Shown: positions 35,769 through 43,993, counted from the first letter of the stretch. The stretch is 64,000 nt of DNA from Gammaproteobacteria bacterium (GCA_026398875.1 JAPLSB010000017.1:248001-312000), one strand, 5' to 3'. The notes: generated from the sequence alone by a model not told the origin. Program-made: numbers and translations.

Positions 35769-36056
35769 TCAGCCTTCCCCCAGCTTTTCGGCCTCCGCGT
35801 AGCTGTTGCTCAGCGTCATGAAGTCGGCCGGCTTGAGTCCGCGCACCATTGAGAACGTGAACGGCCCTTCGAACGTGCCGACGCGAACCAGCGTGCGGGC
35901 GATCAGCGCGGCCTTGAACTTCAGCGGGGTGCCGGTGCCGTGTTCGTCTTCGGCATCGAACAGGTCGGCGGTGGTGGGCTCGCGCATCACGTAGTCGTGG
36001 TGCGTCTGGTCGCCGATCTTCAGGCCGTGCTTCAGCGTGCCGGTGACGGTTTTCAT
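35769..36056 (-). CDS. Tail assembly chaperone (Mu gp41-like)
   Basis: 95 residues. MKTVTGTLKHGLKIGDQTHHDYVMREPTTADLFDAE...VRGLKPADFMTLSNSYAEAEKLGEG matches the gp41/gpE family that sits between the tail tube and tape measure genes. A GGGGGAA run seven codons' worth of bases before the next frame provides the frameshift site. Confidence 0.85.
   Translation of the reverse strand: MKTVTGTLKHGLKIGDQTHHDYVMREPTTADLFDAEDEHGTGTPLKFKAALIARTLVRVGTFEGPFTFSMVRGLKPADFMTLSNSYAEAEKLGEG
35775..35781 (-). promoter_or_regulatory. Predicted -1 programmed frameshift site
   Basis: On the minus strand the zero frame reads CTG GGG GAA GGC TGA. Slipping back one base on the G run enters an open frame that continues into the gpE'-like frame ending at 35632. 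The position between tube and tape measure genes is where tailed phages conserve this event. Mu is reported to use a different shift size at a similar G run. Confidence 0.65.
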
Positions 36057-36084
36057 TGCGGTTCAGCCTCGGTTGAAAGGGGGA

Positions 36085-36444
36085 TCAGGCGCGGTTGCAG
36101 CTGGTACCGCTGAACTGCGCGGTGATCTCGCCTTCCACTTCGGCGAGCTTCGGCGTGCTGGTGCTGAACGCGCCGCTGATGACGTAGTTGATGCCGTCGT
36201 CGCCTTCGAAAACGATCGTGGCGTCCTCGATCGCGCGGATCTCTTCCAAACCGAATTCGGCGGTCTGGGTGATGCGGCAATCGAGCATCGGGGCCATCAG
36301 TTCGGCGGTGAAGCCGTGCACGCTGCGGCTGCCGACGACGGCGGCGCGCTGCTCGCCGCCGGGGTCCAGCGTGCAGCCGCGCTTGGTCAGCAAGGTGCGG
36401 CCGTCCGCCTTGATCGTTGCGCGGCCGAGAAGTCGGTTTGCCAT
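36085..36444 (-). CDS. Tail tube protein (Mu gp40/gpM-like)
   Basis: 119 residues. MANRLLGRATIKADGRTLLTKRGCTLDPGG and LEEIRAIEDATIVFEGDDGINYVISGAFSTSTPKLAEVEGEI match the phage tail tube family of Mu-like myophages. Located between sheath and chaperone genes as expected. Confidence 0.92.
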   Translation of the reverse strand: MANRLLGRATIKADGRTLLTKRGCTLDPGGEQRAAVVGSRSVHGFTAELMAPMLDCRITQTAEFGLEEIRAIEDATIVFEGDDGINYVISGAFSTSTPKLAEVEGEITAQFSGTSCNRA

Positions 36445-36475
36445 GTCGGGTTCCTGTGGGGTGTCGGCGGAGGGC

Positions 36476-37942
36476 TTAGCGGCGGAACTGGATCTGGCCG
36501 GCGACGGTGCGCAGCTGGTTGATCAGATCCGGCGGCAGCAGCAGGTTCAGGCGGTTCGGATCGTTGCTGTCGATCTCGGCGCGCAGCTGCTTCTTGAACT
36601 GCTCGAAGGCTTCGCCGCCTTCCACCCAGCCCAGGTTCAGCCAGTCCAGGTACAGGGCGATGCACTCGGCACGCGCGGTGCTGGGCGTCATCACGTTCGG
36701 GCCTTCGCTGCCGTCCCGGCCGAGCTTGTGGCGCGGGTACTTGTTGGCGAAGCGGATGCGCAGCGTGTAGCGCAGGTTGGCCAGCAGATGCAGCGATTCG
36801 GTGTCGAAGTAGCTGCTGTCCGGCAGGCCCTGCGGGTTCGTGCGGTACGTGGTGGTGAGGCGCTCGATACGCACGGTGCCGGATGCGTCGATCGACAGCG
36901 TCGATACGCCAACGGCCAGCAACTGGTTGCGCACCGCCCGCGTGCGGCGGCCGGTGGCCACACGGGCCAGCACGCCGGGCAGCGCCAGCGACTGGCGCGG
37001 CCGGCCGGGGTCTGGCTCGCCGGCATCGAGCGCGGCCACGGAAGCCGCCACGGCCCAGGCCGGGGTCAGCACGTCGGCGCAGTCGATCAGCGACTGATGC
37101 GGTGCGTTGCGGGCCGTGGCCAGCGTTTGCAGCGTGGCCTGGTCTGCCGCGCGGCCGATGTGCGCATAGCCTTCGATCTGCCGCAGCGGGCCGAAGCGGT
37201 CGGCCAGTTCGGTTTCCAGCAGCGTGAGGTTGGCGCCGTCCGTGTAGCCCATCACCAGCGTCGGGTACCAGGACTCGCCCAGCCCGGTCAGGCCCAGGGC
37301 GATGCTCGGGTTCACGGTGCCTTCGACCAGGGCAGCGATGGTCAGCGTCACACCCAGCGGCAGGCGCTCGCCGTCGAAGCGGCTGTGGCTCACTTCGACG
37401 CGGCCGGCATCGATGCCGGCATGCCGCGCGGCGAAGTTCACGCGGGCCGGCGTGCCGCCGTCGACCACGGCATCGACGTAGCGATCCGGATCGGCGGTGA
37501 TCGCGGCGGCGATGGACGCGGCGATCTGCGCGGCGGTGGCGCCGGTGACCACGCCGATCGCATAGCGGGTATCGCCGACGTACAGATCCAGCTCGCCATT
37601 GGCGGTGGCACTGCCGCCGACCGTGACCTGGCGCGTGGCCTTGGTGGCGCCGCCGGCATCGGCCTGGGCCAGGACGTAGACCGGCGTGAAGCTGTTGGCC
37701 GCGAACAGCTTGCGGGCCATGTGGTGAAGCATGGAGCCCCGGCCGGCAAGCTGCGCCACTTCATCAGCGCTGGACACCAGCGTGGCCACGTTGGCCGAGC
37801 CGACACCGGTGGGCAGCATCTGGCCGATCAGCAGGATGCGCTGCGGAATGGTGGGCGTGCTGCCATCGGCCTGGCTGGCGTCGAACTCGACGTACTGGCC
37901 GGGCACCAGGAAATTCACGGGAATCTGGTTGAACTGGATCAT
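36476..37942 (-). CDS. Contractile tail sheath protein (Mu gpL-like)
   Basis: 488 residues. N-terminus MIQFNQIPVNFLVPGQYVEFD, a central domain, and the C-terminal sheath region (TYRTNPQGLPDSSYFDTESLHLLANLRYTLRIRFANKYPRHKLG) are diagnostic of Mu gpL sheath proteins. Full length. The start overlaps the upstream gene by 4 bases. Confidence 0.95.
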   Translation of the reverse strand: MIQFNQIPVNFLVPGQYVEFDASQADGSTPTIPQRILLIGQMLPTGVGSANVATLVSSADEVAQLAGRGSMLHHMARKLFAANSFTPVYVLAQADAGGATKATRQVTVGGSATANGELDLYVGDTRYAIGVVTGATAAQIAASIAAAITADPDRYVDAVVDGGTPARVNFAARHAGIDAGRVEVSHSRFDGERLPLGVTLTIAALVEGTVNPSIALGLTGLGESWYPTLVMGYTDGANLTLLETELADRFGPLRQIEGYAHIGRAADQATLQTLATARNAPHQSLIDCADVLTPAWAVAASVAALDAGEPDPGRPRQSLALPGVLARVATGRRTRAVRNQLLAVGVSTLSIDASGTVRIERLTTTYRTNPQGLPDSSYFDTESLHLLANLRYTLRIRFANKYPRHKLGRDGSEGPNVMTPSTARAECIALYLDWLNLGWVEGGEAFEQFKKQLRAEIDSNDPNRLNLLLPPDLINQLRTVAGQIQFRR

Positions 37943-38499
37943 GGGGTCGGCTCAGAGAGAGGCTCAGTCGGGCGGACGGGGAAAAGGTTGCTGGCCTCGG
38001 CCTTGCCATCTGCCGGTGCCAGGTCATAGGTGGCGTGCACGCGGAGGAACTCCTCGAGCGCGTCGTCGGTGAGCTCGGTCAGCGGCGTGGCCTGCTGCCA
38101 GGTGACGGCCGCCAGCCACACGCCTTCTTCGCCGAAGCTGGTGCTGTAAAGGTTGTTGAAGCCGAGGCCGGTGGGCGCCTGGCAATCCGGGGCCAGAGGG
38201 CCGCGCCGCATGGCATGCAGCAGGCTGCTGGCCAGCCGCAGGCCGGCTTCGTCGGCACGGCCGCTGCGGCCGTTCTTGGTCAGCACGTAGGCCGCGCACT
38301 TGAGCCTGGGCTGCAGTTCCTGGTCGTCGTCGATACCGGTGGCGGACAGCACGCCGACCATCACCGCCGGGCAGCGCTGCGTGTAGGTTTCCAGCTCGCG
38401 CAGATCGAAACGGCCGCGGATGCCGCTGACGGTGACCGCCTTCGGCAGCCGTTCGGCCAGGCTGGCGACGATGGCTTCGCGCACGTCGAGAAGATCCAT
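37939..38499 (-). CDS. Tail completion protein, Mu gp37-like (DUF1834)
   Basis: 186 residues. MDLLDVREAIVASLAERLP...FDLRELETYTQRCPAVMVGVLSATG fits the gp37/DUF1834 family located just before the sheath gene. ATG at 38499 overlaps the upstream stop by one base (TGATG); a GTG at 38502 is an alternative. Confidence 0.82.
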   Translation of the reverse strand: MDLLDVREAIVASLAERLPKAVTVSGIRGRFDLRELETYTQRCPAVMVGVLSATGIDDDQELQPRLKCAAYVLTKNGRSGRADEAGLRLASSLLHAMRRGPLAPDCQAPTGLGFNNLYSTSFGEEGVWLAAVTWQQATPLTELTDDALEEFLRVHATYDLAPADGKAEASNLFPVRPTEPLSEPTP

Positions 38500-38936
38500 C
38501 ACAGATCCTCCAGCGTGTCGCGGCTGAACAGGCGCGGCTTCGGGCTCAGCAGGATTTCGCCGCCTTTCACTTCGCCTGCAACCGGGGTTTCAGGAACCAG
38601 TTCCACGCCCAGGCCCACCGCGCCGCTGGCCATCTGCTTGAGCAGGCTGATGGCGTCATCAAAGCGCTGGCGCAGTTCCTTGGTCAGCGCATCGGCGCTG
38701 AGGCTCAAGGAGTACAGCGTGATGTCCACGCACAGCCGCTTGAGCACCGGCGGCACCACCGCCAGCGGCAGCGGGTAGCGCAGGCTGAGGTAGGTGTCGA
38801 TGGTGGCGCTGGCGTCCGCCAGCTTGGCATCCACCGCCGCGACATCCGTCTGGCCGTCGCGGTCGCGATCGGCCGCCGCGAACAGCGCGTCGGCGCCCTC
38901 GCGGCTCAGGATGTCTTGGCGGGTGGCGTAGATCAC
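38499..38936 (-). CDS. Head-tail connector protein, Mu gp36-like (DUF1320)
   Basis: 145 residues. MIYATRQDILSREGADALFAAADRDRDG...SATIDTYLSLRYPLPLAVVPPVLKRLCVDITLYSL is typical DUF1320, a likely head-completion protein. Followed by the DUF1834 gene with a one-base overlap. Confidence 0.9.
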   Translation of the reverse strand: MIYATRQDILSREGADALFAAADRDRDGQTDVAAVDAKLADASATIDTYLSLRYPLPLAVVPPVLKRLCVDITLYSLSLSADALTKELRQRFDDAISLLKQMASGAVGLGVELVPETPVAGEVKGGEILLSPKPRLFSRDTLEDL

Positions 38937-38946
38937 GTCGTGCGGC

Positions 38947-39150
38947 TCAGCCCAGCTCGACGACGACCAGCATCGGATCGGCCTTCAGCGCTTCGACCTG
39001 CTCGGCGGTGAAAGTGCCGGCCTTGTGGTCGGTGGGCTCCAGGCTGTGGGCGATGCCGGCACGGCGGAAGCCTTCGGCCTTTGCGGCAATGCGCAGCGCG
39101 GGGGTTTCGTACTTGGCCGGCTTCGCGGCGGGGGTCTTCGTTTCGGCCAT
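38947..39150 (-). CDS. Mu gp35/HI1506-like small head protein
   Basis: 67 residues. An Ala/Lys-rich N-terminus then IAAKAEGFRRAGIAHSLEPTDHKAGTFTAEQVEALKADPMLVVVEL, the HI1506-related pattern found between capsid and DUF1320 genes in Mu-like phages. Role uncertain. Confidence 0.82.
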   Translation of the reverse strand: MAETKTPAAKPAKYETPALRIAAKAEGFRRAGIAHSLEPTDHKAGTFTAEQVEALKADPMLVVVELG

Positions 39151-39203
39151 TGGAGTGCTCCAGGAGATTGATCGGGGCGGCTAGGTACGCCGGCACCGCC
39201 GAT

Positions 39204-39229
39204 GGCCGGGCGACTGGCATCGCCCGGCC
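39204..39229. repeat. Hairpin downstream of the capsid gene
   Basis: Perfect 10-bp stem GGCCGGGCGA/TCGCCCGGCC with a 6-base loop in the 150-base gap between capsid and gp35 genes. No T-run follows; a likely attenuator or mRNA-stability hairpin that would favour capsid mRNA over downstream tail genes. Confidence 0.6.
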
Positions 39230-39300
39230 CTTGCTGGTAGCCCTCCGGGCACGCGGTGCCAGCCGCGCGCCCTTCAACAGCGGGCGATCACGTTGAGGAG

Positions 39301-40209
39301 TTAGGTGGTGGCCAGGTAGTGGCTCATGACCTTCCGGAGCCGCTTGTAGTGGGTGTTGCCTTCGCCGCCGTTGATCAGCTCGCGGTCGATCAGGCCTTCC
39401 ACCTGCGCGCGCAGCGTGGTCGGGAACAGGATCACGTCCGGGTTCACGCCCATCGGCCGGCCGCCATCGGCCGTGATGCCCTGCATGGCGGTGATCGCGG
39501 CATCGAGGTTCGCGGCGGTCAGCGGCGCGCGGCTGGCATAGGCCAGCTGCCACAGGCCGTAGCCGGCGTTCCAGCGGCCGTCCACGCCGTAGCGGAATGC
39601 CTTGCGGGTGAACACGCTTTCGTCATCCGCGCGATCCATCGCCTGGAAGTCAGCCGGCTTGCGTTCCTGCAGCAGGAACGGCTTGATCGAGCGCGAGGTG
39701 TCCAGCAGGTACCAGGTCGGGTTGGTGCCGGCCACGAAGTTGGCAACGCTCACCGCTGTGCCGGTGCCGTCGACGTTCGGGTAGACGGGGTGATCGGTGT
39801 CGAAGAAGAACTGGCCGTCGTAGCAGAGCGTGCTGTTGGCGGCGTTGACGGCGCCGAACACCAGCTCATCCGGGAAGATGGCAGCCGCCGCGCCCATCTC
39901 GCGGAAGATCGGGCCATAGGTGCCGGTCAGGTCATCGGCGATCTCGTCGCGATCGACCACCACCGTGCTTTCGTAGCTCTTGTTGACCAGCGTGTAGGCG
40001 TGCGCCTTCAGATCCTTCAGCACGCGGTCGCCAACCCATTCCCGGAACTTCGGGAACTGGCCGAGCCAGCCGTACGTGTTGCTGCGGCCGGTGGATGGCA
40101 CGCGCATGGCGACCTGGTTCCACATCGGCTGCGTGCCGCCGAAGCCCTCGCGGAAGGCGGCCGAGAACGTGACCTGAAGATTCTGGATGGATTGCGGGGT
40201 GATGATCAT
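39301..40209 (-). CDS. Major capsid protein (Mu gpT-like)
   Basis: 302 residues. MIITPQSIQNLQVTFSAAFREGFGGTQPMWNQVAMRVPSTGRSNTYGWLGQFPKFREW and the C-terminal HYKRLRKVMSHYLATT match the Mu-like major head subunit. Full length. Follows the protease/scaffold gene by 62 bases. Confidence 0.95.
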   Translation of the reverse strand: MIITPQSIQNLQVTFSAAFREGFGGTQPMWNQVAMRVPSTGRSNTYGWLGQFPKFREWVGDRVLKDLKAHAYTLVNKSYESTVVVDRDEIADDLTGTYGPIFREMGAAAAIFPDELVFGAVNAANSTLCYDGQFFFDTDHPVYPNVDGTGTAVSVANFVAGTNPTWYLLDTSRSIKPFLLQERKPADFQAMDRADDESVFTRKAFRYGVDGRWNAGYGLWQLAYASRAPLTAANLDAAITAMQGITADGGRPMGVNPDVILFPTTLRAQVEGLIDRELINGGEGNTHYKRLRKVMSHYLATT

Positions 40210-40271
40210 CGTGCGGCTCCGTGGGGATTCGGGGGTGCGCGCTCAGACGCGCAGGGGTGCGGTCGGCGGCG

Positions 40272-40793
40272 TCAGGCCGCGTGCGCGGTGTTCAAGGCCT
40301 TGAGCTCCGCCAGGAACGTCTCTTCCTTGACGCCCAGCTGCGCGCACAGCGCCTTCTGTTCCGGCGTGAGCGTGGTTGCGTCGCCGGCCGGCGCACCGCG
40401 CTTGGCGGTTGCGGCCGGGTCGACGATCACCGGCTGGGTGGCGACGAACGCCTTGAACTTGTCCAGGCCGTCCTGATTGGCGCAGGTGGCCACGTAGAAC
40501 TCGCGGCTGGCCGGGGTGACCTTGCCGGCGGCGATGGCTGCGTCGATCGCGGCATCGACGGCCGCCTGGTGCTGCGCGGTCTTGACCGCACCGAGTGCGG
40601 CCTCGGCATTGGTGGCGCGAGCCAGCGCGGCGTCGTGATCGGCACGCGGCACGAACTTGGCCAGGTCGGGCGTCTGCGCGGCATTCAGCGCGGTGCCGAG
40701 CTGGGCGTTCAGCGCGTGGATGGCGTTGACGGCATCGGCCTCCGTCGCGGTGTCGGCGAGCTTCAGGGCGGCGAGGATGGCTTTCAGGTGCAT
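40272..40793 (-). CDS. Predicted internal-start scaffold protein (Mu gpZ-like)
   Basis: In-frame ATG at 40793 (MHLKAILAALKLADT...) lies exactly at the border of the protease and scaffold halves and is preceded by a GGAG box 9 bases upstream. It would give a 173-residue free scaffold, as known for Mu gpZ made from within gene I. Predicted only from the start signal and domain border. Confidence 0.6.
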   Translation of the reverse strand: MHLKAILAALKLADTATEADAVNAIHALNAQLGTALNAAQTPDLAKFVPRADHDAALARATNAEAALGAVKTAQHQAAVDAAIDAAIAAGKVTPASREFYVATCANQDGLDKFKAFVATQPVIVDPAATAKRGAPAGDATTLTPEQKALCAQLGVKEETFLAELKALNTAHAA

Positions 40794-41282
40794 GGGTGCA
40801 GGCTCCGGGCTGGGATCGGCGTGGCCTGCGCTGTTCAGCGCCAGCGGCAGGTTCGGGTTGTTGACGAGGGCTGCGCTGGTGAGCCGGACGATCTCCGTGC
40901 TCTCGCGCTGGTAGGTGAAGACGGGGCTGACAAAGCGGTACTCGCGGCCGTTCAGGGCCTGCGCGCCGCGCTCGGTCCAGGACACGCGGCCCCACAGGGC
41001 ACCGTTGCGGGCTTCGAGCTGCTCGATCCAGCCGACCGCCGGGCTGTCTTCGCCCTTCGGTGCTTTCAGCTCGGTGCTGTGATTGATGTCGATCGGCAGC
41101 CGGCTGCCGAAGTTGGCGGCCACGGCGTCTGCATTGCGGAAAAGCCAGCTGCGGCCGTCTTGGCCACGGACGATGCCGTCCGCGCCTGGCGCGGGAATCA
41201 GCTCGATCCACTCCGGGACGGCGCCATCGTTCGGCAGAACGAAGCAGAGGGCGGAAGCAAGGGCGGCAGTGCGTCTCGACAT
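40272..41282 (-). CDS. Head maturation protease/scaffold (Mu gpI-like)
   Basis: 336 residues. PEWIELIPAPGADGIVRGQDGRSWLFRNADAVAANFGSRLPIDINHSTELKAPKGEDSPAVGWIEQLE is the phage I-like protease domain (about 20-150). The Ala-rich helical C-terminal half serves as internal scaffold. First gene of the leftward late structural run; in Mu it follows gpG directly, but here gpG lies at the other end of the prophage. Confidence 0.92.
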   Translation of the reverse strand: MSRRTAALASALCFVLPNDGAVPEWIELIPAPGADGIVRGQDGRSWLFRNADAVAANFGSRLPIDINHSTELKAPKGEDSPAVGWIEQLEARNGALWGRVSWTERGAQALNGREYRFVSPVFTYQRESTEIVRLTSAALVNNPNLPLALNSAGHADPSPEPAPMHLKAILAALKLADTATEADAVNAIHALNAQLGTALNAAQTPDLAKFVPRADHDAALARATNAEAALGAVKTAQHQAAVDAAIDAAIAAGKVTPASREFYVATCANQDGLDKFKAFVATQPVIVDPAATAKRGAPAGDATTLTPEQKALCAQLGVKEETFLAELKALNTAHAA

Positions 41283-41460
41283 GCCGCCATGTTCGACGCG
41301 CGCGCGCAGCGAATCAGCCGAGGAAAAGCTTCGGCTGGTGCCCGCTCAAGATGGATTCCAAACAAGGCCCTGGGAGCGCGCAGGAGGCGCGCGGGCGCTA
41401 GACCGCCCTCGTCATCCGGCCGGCGCCGCTGCGGGGCGCTGGCGCGAAATTGAAAGGGTA
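41283..41460. other. Intergenic region at the early/late junction
   Basis: 178 bases between csrA and the protease gene, without a credible gene. It holds two small inverted repeats (AGCCGA...TCGGCT at 41316-41336 and GCGCGC-AGGAG-GCGCGC at 41376-41392). This is where a late promoter for the leftward structural operon would be expected; I cannot identify its boxes. Confidence 0.5.
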
Positions 41461-41658
41461 TTAAATGGGGTGTGGGCGGCTGTTGCCGCTTCGCGTGGCA
41501 GGCGGCGAGGTCTTCAGCAGTTCCTCGCGCAACACGGTGACATTGTTCGGGGCCTTGATGCCGATCTTCACCTGGGTGCCGTTGATGTCCAGCACGGTCA
41601 CCGAGATATCGTTTCCGATCAGCAGCGATTCACCGATTCTGCGCGTCAGTACCAGCAT
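41461..41658 (-). CDS. csrA: CsrA-family RNA-binding regulator carried by the prophage
   Basis: 65 residues. [47 protein letters not shown] is a full CsrA core, including the conserved LTRR, GE, IGI.AP and V.R.E positions; a short Ser/Pro-rich tail follows. Homodimeric CsrA binds GGA motifs in mRNA leaders. It is the last gene of the early operon, 19 bases after mor. Its own start region reads GGGGGAGACGGAC before ATG, with two GGA motifs over the ribosome-binding site, suggesting self-control. Confidence 0.93.
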   Translation of the reverse strand: MLVLTRRIGESLLIGNDISVTVLDINGTQVKIGIKAPNNVTVLREELLKTSPPATRSGNSRPHPI

Positions 41659-41677
41659 GTCCGTCTCCCCCGCCTGA

Positions 41678-42106
41678 TCAGGCAATGTCGCCGAACAGAT
41701 CGGGCTCTGGGTGTCGGAACGCGGGTCGCGCTTCGCGCTGAACCAGGTTGAGCACATGCCGCTCGGTCAGGTCGTACCGTAGCGCCAGTACCGCCAGGCT
41801 GTCACCGGCTTCATGCTCGCTTCTGATCGCTGCGTCACGGATCTGCGCGAGCAGCTTGTCCGCCTTCGGCAGCGAGATCACATCGGCATCCGGAAACGCG
41901 GCCAGCAGCTGCACAGTCTGCTCGCGGCCGAGGATGTCCTGCAGCACGGTGCTGCGGTCGCCGTGCTTGGGCAGCCACAGGCGGATGCCGCCACGCGCTT
42001 TCAGCAGCCGCATGGTGCCAGCCACGCCGATCGCCGCCACGATGCGCCGCGTCACCGGCGGCAGCAGGCGTTCGTCGATCGCAAAGGTGGCCGGTGCGGC
42101 GTTCAC
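41678..42106 (-). CDS. mor: Mor-family transcription activator (middle/late regulator)
   Basis: 142 residues. [30 protein letters not shown] and [35 protein letters not shown] (C-terminal HTH) match the Mor/C family that recruits RNA polymerase to middle or late Mu promoters. It overlaps or abuts gemA and precedes csrA, and should control late transcription units of this phage. Confidence 0.9.
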   Translation of the reverse strand: MNAAPATFAIDERLLPPVTRRIVAAIGVAGTMRLLKARGGIRLWLPKHGDRSTVLQDILGREQTVQLLAAFPDADVISLPKADKLLAQIRDAAIRSEHEAGDSLAVLALRYDLTERHVLNLVQREARPAFRHPEPDLFGDIA

Positions 42107-42107
42107 G

Positions 42108-42560
42108 TCAGCGGGCCTTGTTGGCCTTTGGCCGGGGGCTGCGCTGGCTGCGGCCGTTGCGGCCGGCGTCCAGTTCCAGCGCCGCGATAAGCTTGCTCAG
42201 CTCGCGGCTGTCGGCGAATTCGATGGTGGCCTTGCCCGTCAGGCGCTCAAGCACGCTGCGGGCATACGCCCAACTGCGCCCCGCCGCGTGAAGCTGGGCG
42301 GCGATCTTGCGCAGCTGCGGCCGGGCCTGCAGGTTGCGGGGCTTGTCCGGATCGGCCTGCACACCGCTGGCTGCGTCGACATGCGACTGCAGATGCTCGA
42401 TCACGCGGCGGCGGCCGTGGCCGTCCAGCTTCGCGGATGACTCCACCTGGCCGATGGTCCACAGCACGGCTTCGTACTGGTCCCGCGTCAGCTTGAGCTG
42501 CGCTTTCAGGATGTGGATGCGCGCCAGGTCTGCCTTGCGCTGCGCGTCTGGCGTGCTCAC
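42108..42560 (-). CDS. gemA: GemA-like regulatory protein (DUF1018)
   Basis: 150 residues. RKADLARIHILKAQLKLTRDQYEAVLWTIGQVESSAKLDGHGRRRVIEHLQ is the DUF1018 start; in Mu GemA modulates host gyrase and gene expression. Basic C-terminus. It ends one base before the mor start. Confidence 0.9.
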   Translation of the reverse strand: MSTPDAQRKADLARIHILKAQLKLTRDQYEAVLWTIGQVESSAKLDGHGRRRVIEHLQSHVDAASGVQADPDKPRNLQARPQLRKIAAQLHAAGRSWAYARSVLERLTGKATIEFADSRELSKLIAALELDAGRNGRSQRSPRPKANKAR

Positions 42561-42901
42561 AGCAGCAGCCTGCTCTGGCCGGTGAGTGCCGGCCTGGCCA
42601 GCTTGCGCAGCGCCCGAACCTGGCGCGCTGTGGTGGCGATGCGGTCGACCAGGAAGCGGATCGACTGCTCCAGCTCCGCCGCATCGCGGGCGATGTGATA
42701 TCCGGCGGCTGGATCCGCGCAGACGGCAATGCCTTCGTCGCGCAGGCGCTCAACACACGCGCGCAGCTGACGCTCCATTCCCGGCGACGAAGCACCCGCA
42801 ATCTCGATGACCAACCCCTTTGCCGTTACCCCGTTTTCGCGCCCGATGTGTCGGGCCAGCGCCGTCAGCACGGCGTCGCGCGTCATGGATTCGTGCAGCA
42901 T
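42557..42901 (-). CDS. Small winged-helix-like early protein
   Basis: 114 residues from ATG 42901, preceded by GGAGGG. DAVLTALARHIGRENGVTAKGLVIEIAG...ERQLRACVERLRDEGIAVCADPAAGYHIARDAAELEQSIRFLVDRIATTARQVRAL looks like a winged helix followed by a long helix. Common in B3-type early regions; function unknown. It overlaps gemA by 4 bases. Confidence 0.75.
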   Translation of the reverse strand: MLHESMTRDAVLTALARHIGRENGVTAKGLVIEIAGASSPGMERQLRACVERLRDEGIAVCADPAAGYHIARDAAELEQSIRFLVDRIATTARQVRALRKLARPALTGQSRLLL

Positions 42902-42917
42902 TTGCTTGCCCTCCACG

Positions 42918-43172
42918 CTACTTGACCAGACGCAGTTGCACCGGCCGGTGCGGGTGCGTAATGAGCGCCAGTTCACGCAGTACCTCGCGCAGCTGGCGGG
43001 TGTATTCATCGGCATCGCTTGTCTGCTGGCTCAGCTCATAGACCTGCCAGGCGGCCAGCAGGGCATCGCACGGCGTGGCGGGCACACGCAGCAGATGCGG
43101 ACGGCACAGCGGGGCGTGGTCCACCGCCAGATGCAGGCAGCCGGGGACGGCACAGCGCGCGTTCACGGTCAT
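42918..43172 (-). CDS. Small Cys/His-containing early protein
   Basis: 84 residues. RCAVPGCLHLAVDHAPLCRPHLLRVP could bind zinc (two Cys, two His and a third Cys), then a helical half. Unknown function; overlaps the next upstream gene by 4 bases. Confidence 0.7.
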   Translation of the reverse strand: MTVNARCAVPGCLHLAVDHAPLCRPHLLRVPATPCDALLAAWQVYELSQQTSDADEYTRQLREVLRELALITHPHRPVQLRLVK

Positions 43173-43753
43173 GGGGCTTTACTCCGACGTTGGCGGAGGT
43201 ATTCGGTTTCTTCGGCTTTGGTCATCGCCGGCATGCCGAGCCGCTTGCGGGCAGCACGCTCGCCATGCAGATCGATCACGGCGACGTCGACGGCGGCAGC
43301 CGTCTGCGCCTCGCCGGTACTGCGGCTGCTGGACTGGCACCGGATGCCCTGCTCGCGGGCGCGCTCGGTACCGGCTTCTTGCTTGTCTGCCATGCCGGCG
43401 ACGATCTCCAGCAGGTAGCCGTGGCCCTTCAGCGGCAAGGTCAGCTTGTCCCGCTGGGCCTGCATGTGGTCCATCGCTTCGCGCCACATGGCGGGCACCA
43501 CCGCCCAGTCGCGGTGATGACGGCGGATGGTGGGCTGGCTGACCAGATCGAGGATCTCGCGCAGCAGCTTCTCGGTTCGCGACCAGGTCAACGCCCGCTG
43601 CGCCGGCCGGTGCAGCGCCAGGTAGTGCCACACGGCGCGAGCGATCAGCGGGTCGAGCTCGCCGGCCAGGCGCAAGGCTTCGGCCGCATCGGCATCGCCG
43701 AACACGGCTTCGGCACTGCCGGTTGCGCCGCAGCTGCGGCAGGTGAGCTTCAT
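43169..43753 (-). CDS. Early protein with N-terminal CxxC motif
   Basis: 194 residues. MKLTCRSCGATGSAEAVFGDADAAEAL begins with a CxxC motif but shows no second pair, so a full zinc ribbon is not evident. The middle is helical (AVWHYLALHRPAQRALTWSRTEKLLREILDLVSQPTIRRHHRDWAVVPAMWREAMDHM), with a basic C-terminus. Family unknown; conserved position in the early operon. Confidence 0.75.
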   Translation of the reverse strand: MKLTCRSCGATGSAEAVFGDADAAEALRLAGELDPLIARAVWHYLALHRPAQRALTWSRTEKLLREILDLVSQPTIRRHHRDWAVVPAMWREAMDHMQAQRDKLTLPLKGHGYLLEIVAGMADKQEAGTERAREQGIRCQSSSRSTGEAQTAAAVDVAVIDLHGERAARKRLGMPAMTKAEETEYLRQRRSKAP

Positions 43754-43968
43754 GCGCCCAGCACCTTGCGGTCGCGGATGCGGGTGGCGCTGCAGCCTCG
43801 CTGCGCTGCGATGGCATCGGCGAGCTGAACTGCGCCCTTGTGGTCGCCAGCGAAGCCGACCACGTGCCAGCCTTCGCGCGGGTAGCCGCAGGCTTCGATG
43901 ATCCAGCGCTGAGCCGAAGGCACTTCGGCCGGCTTCTCTGCGAAGTTCAATTGCTGCGTGGTGGTCAT
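43750..43968 (-). CDS. Small hypothetical early protein
   Basis: 72 residues, MTTTQQLNFAEKPAEVPSAQRWIIEACGYPREGWHVVGFAGDHKGAVQLADAIAAQRG.... Overlaps the downstream gene by 4 bases. A compact alpha/beta fold is likely; function unknown. Confidence 0.7.
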   Translation of the reverse strand: MTTTQQLNFAEKPAEVPSAQRWIIEACGYPREGWHVVGFAGDHKGAVQLADAIAAQRGCSATRIRDRKVLGA

Positions 43969-43993
43969 GGGGGACTCCTGGCATCGCTTGCCG

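Noticed and set aside
41376-41392. CsrA-binding hairpin GCGCGC-AGGAG-GCGCGC
   Set aside because: The AGGAG loop is on the plus strand, while the transcripts here (csrA, protease) run on the minus strand and would show CTCCT.
41461-41658. csrA as a misplaced host gene
   Set aside because: It is inside the prophage, 19 bases from mor on the same strand, with no sign of host flanks.
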